Assembly: GCF_900176415.1 (NCBI RefSeq)
Contig: NZ_FWXO01000006.1
Location: 86,488-150,487 of the forward strand
Reading direction: 5' to 3'
Source of the DNA: Cellulophaga tyrosinoxydans
GTDB lineage: Bacteria > Bacteroidota > Bacteroidia > Flavobacteriales > Flavobacteriaceae
DNA length: 64,000 nt
This document shows positions 62,830 through 64,000 of this stretch, piece by piece; position 1 is the stretch's first letter, and every line of letters starts with the position of its first letter. The notes below the pieces were generated by a model, which saw only the letters and a list, made by a program, of their open reading frames with translations, did not search any database and had not been told where the DNA came from. The translations under genes were made by a program, and so were the position numbers.

Positions 62830-63624
62830 TTATTTTTTACTTTTCTTTTCAAGAATACTCTTCATGCTTGTGGTGAATTGCTTTGAGGCTTCTTTACTTT
62901 GGATTATTTGATTAATAAGGAAAGTTAGAATATCCTTAATGTGACTAGCATTTTCAAGACAGCTTTCATCAGAATCGGCATGAAGTCCTTCACTTAATTC
63001 ACTGTGTAAAACTCCTAATGGATTCATTCCACTTGGTCTTAAAATGGTTGGTAATAAATCTTTTACCAAGTCAATTTTTTCCTGTGCAACTCTTGTTTTT
63101 TTCGTTTCTTCTAATGCCGCTTTATATTCTGCCTGGTGTTCAGTCTCTATTAAATCAGAAATTGAGTTTAATAACTCATCTATTATTTCTTCAGTTATTC
63201 TTCGATAATACGCAAATGCACCGATACCATAACCTTGAGATTCACAAACAAGCCCTTTTCTAAATGTCTTTGCATGTTTCCCTAGTGTTTTTTCAAGATT
63301 TTTATCCATTTTAATCTCCCATTCTGGATATTGACCGAACTTATAAACAAAGTCTAAATCTGGACTTATATAAACTTGAAATTGTCTGGTAAAGCTTCTA
63401 CAAGATTGACATTGATAAACAAGTCTTACTTTTTCATCTGCGGAACCTGCATTGAGGTACTGATGAAAATCATAATACTCATTAATCATATTAAAAGTCT
63501 GGGTTGAACCACAGTTGCGACATTCCATATTTATTGGTGGTTTAGGAATGTTATCCAATTTGCTAGGAACTTCACATGTCAACTTTCTAAACAATGAATA
63601 TTCTTCTAAAAACTCTTTATTCAT
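62830..63624 (-). CDS. zinc-ribbon protein with a DUF4145-like domain
   Basis: A 264-residue cytoplasmic protein. A four-cysteine ribbon is formed by CRNC (C35, C38) and CQSC (C72, C75). The helical C-terminal half (about 128-245) resembles DUF4145, a HEPN-like family, with GYGIGAFAYYRRITEEIIDEL and LGVLHSELSEGLHAD. I do not see the RxxxxH motif of active HEPN RNases. The gene is followed 2 bases later by the DUF3800 gene. Upstream lie a repeat pair and a large palindrome. Confidence 0.72.
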   Translation of the reverse strand: MNKEFLEEYSLFRKLTCEVPSKLDNIPKPPINMECRNCGSTQTFNMINEYYDFHQYLNAGSADEKVRLVYQCQSCRSFTRQFQVYISPDLDFVYKFGQYPEWEIKMDKNLEKTLGKHAKTFRKGLVCESQGYGIGAFAYYRRITEEIIDELLNSISDLIETEHQAEYKAALEETKKTRVAQEKIDLVKDLLPTILRPSGMNPLGVLHSELSEGLHADSDESCLENASHIKDILTFLINQIIQSKEASKQFTTSMKSILEKKSKK

Positions 63625-63710
63625 ATTGTATTTCTAATTGTACACAACGGTAAGGCTCGTATGTTTGTTTCTTAGTTTGAAGATAGTATATTTTTAAGAG
63701 ATTAGGAGGT
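63625..63710. other. upstream region of the DUF4145-like gene
   Basis: Upstream of the ATG at 63624 no exact TAnnTTTG box is seen. The stretch is AT-rich and contains no frame worth calling. Confidence 0.4.
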
Positions 63711-63748
63711 TCGGCTAGATACAAATTAATTGATATCGTTTCATAGAA
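63711..63748 (+). repeat. direct repeat copy A
   Basis: TCGGCTAGATACA (63711-63723), eight variable bases, then GATATCGTTTCATAGAA (63732-63748). It is identical to copy B except in the middle eight bases. Confidence 0.9.
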
Positions 63749-63765
63749 TTAAAACTTTTAGAGAG

Positions 63766-63789
63766 CTACTACTTTTTAAAAAGTAGTAG
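63766..63789. repeat. 24-bp perfect palindrome
   Basis: The arms CTACTACTTTTT (63766-63777) and AAAAAGTAGTAG (63778-63789) have no loop. It lies between direct repeat copies A and B. Confidence 0.9.
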
Positions 63790-63834
63790 TTTAGATACTG
63801 AACATTAAACTAAAATAGAAGGGATAGCGAGTTC

Positions 63835-63872
63835 TCGGCTAGATACATTTAAAATGATATCGTTTCATAGAA
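63835..63872 (+). repeat. direct repeat copy B
   Basis: TCGGCTAGATACA (63835-63847), eight variable bases, GATATCGTTTCATAGAA (63856-63872), 124 bases after copy A. The inverted repeat ATAGAAGGG (63815-63823) / CCCTTCTAT (63879-63887) encloses it. Confidence 0.9.
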
Positions 63873-63887
63873 ATCCCACCCTTCTAT

Positions 63888-64000
63888 AATTTTCTTAGAA
63901 TCTGAACAGTACCTAGATCCATTACAGAGAGATCGAATCAAACGCGAGCAAAGGTTAACAAGAGAATTATAGTTTATAAAAATGATAATATGGATAAGGT
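63888..64000. other. right edge of the window, no supported gene
   Basis: Two ATG codons near the end (63982 and 63990, plus strand) could begin the next gene, but only a few codons are in the window. A start-less open frame on the plus strand (63871-63972) is too short to call. Confidence 0.3.

Noticed and set aside
63640..63662. ACACAACGG...GGCTCGTATG resembling attC-like or dispersed Bacteroidota repeat sequence
   Set aside because: The integron core motif GTTRRRY is not met and no integrase or cassette array is visible.
63871..63972. Start-less open frame on the plus strand with protein-like composition (LESEQYLDPLQRD, RIKREQRLTREL)
   Set aside because: It is only 33 codons, lacks a start codon and begins inside a repeat; it may be a gene remnant but cannot be supported.

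Overview
The window comes from a Bacteroidota chromosome, most likely a gliding marine member of the Flavobacteriaceae. The evidence is low GC, the flavobacterial gliding lipoprotein GldI, Bacteroidota-type promoter boxes (TAnnTTTG, once with TTG 19 bases upstream), many small lipoproteins and AQ-type signal peptides, an OstA-like protein, DUF349, DUF3810, DUF5683 and DUF6122 proteins, and a two-subunit methylmalonyl-CoA mutase. Almost every stretch is ordinary vertically inherited chromosome. I saw no rRNA, tRNA, CRISPR array, prophage or insertion sequence.

Layout. 1-10.4 kb: a cut-off carboxypeptidase-regulatory-domain protein, then a long minus-strand run (OstA-like, class III aminotransferase, TPR, two tandem DUF368/PopT transporters, aroE, DUF349). 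10.5-17.3 kb: a small secreted protein (+), then purA, a Fur-family regulator, a RelA/SpoT enzyme, an M48 CAAX-type protease and a SpoU methyltransferase, all minus. 17.4-24.0 kb: a lipoprotein and a complete molybdenum cofactor operon (moaD, moaE, moaA, moaC, mobA, moeB-rhodanese, tauE/safE-like, moeA). 24.1-31.9 kb: two secreted amidohydrolase-like proteins, a DUF3810 membrane protein, pepD and a secreted M48 protease. 32.0-36.4 kb: a cyclophilin/FKBP lipoprotein, gldI and nrnA (minus), then a PhoD-like phosphatase and ndk (plus).

36.4-41.6 kb: a 1046-residue PLD-nuclease/helicase/DUF3427 protein resembling type IV restriction enzymes, then DUF721, a lipocalin-like lipoprotein, a 12-copy heptamer repeat and recF. 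41.8-47.9 kb: TPR protein, ribH, a small TTG-start membrane protein, mutL, two rhomboid proteases and an EEP-family protein. 47.9-53.6 kb (minus): parA, parB, DUF5683, dapB, lepB, WbqC-like, DUF6122, packed as one operon. 53.8-58.3 kb (minus): udk, ftsB/divIC-like and the two methylmalonyl-CoA mutase subunits. 58.4-64 kb: an MFS efflux pump, an NTF2-like protein, a PepSY membrane protein, an ASCH-domain lipoprotein, and a two-gene cassette (Zn-ribbon/DUF4145-like plus DUF3800-winged helix) beside unusual repeated and palindromic DNA.

The best candidates for something undescribed are the DUF4145-like/DUF3800 cassette with its flanking repeats at the right edge, the lone PLD-helicase gene placed between housekeeping genes, and the perfect heptamer array touching the recF stop codon. 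Smaller points of interest are a MutL whose endonuclease motifs look degenerate, a lipid-anchored ASCH domain, amidohydrolase modules without metal ligands, and promoter boxes only 4-5 bases from start codons.
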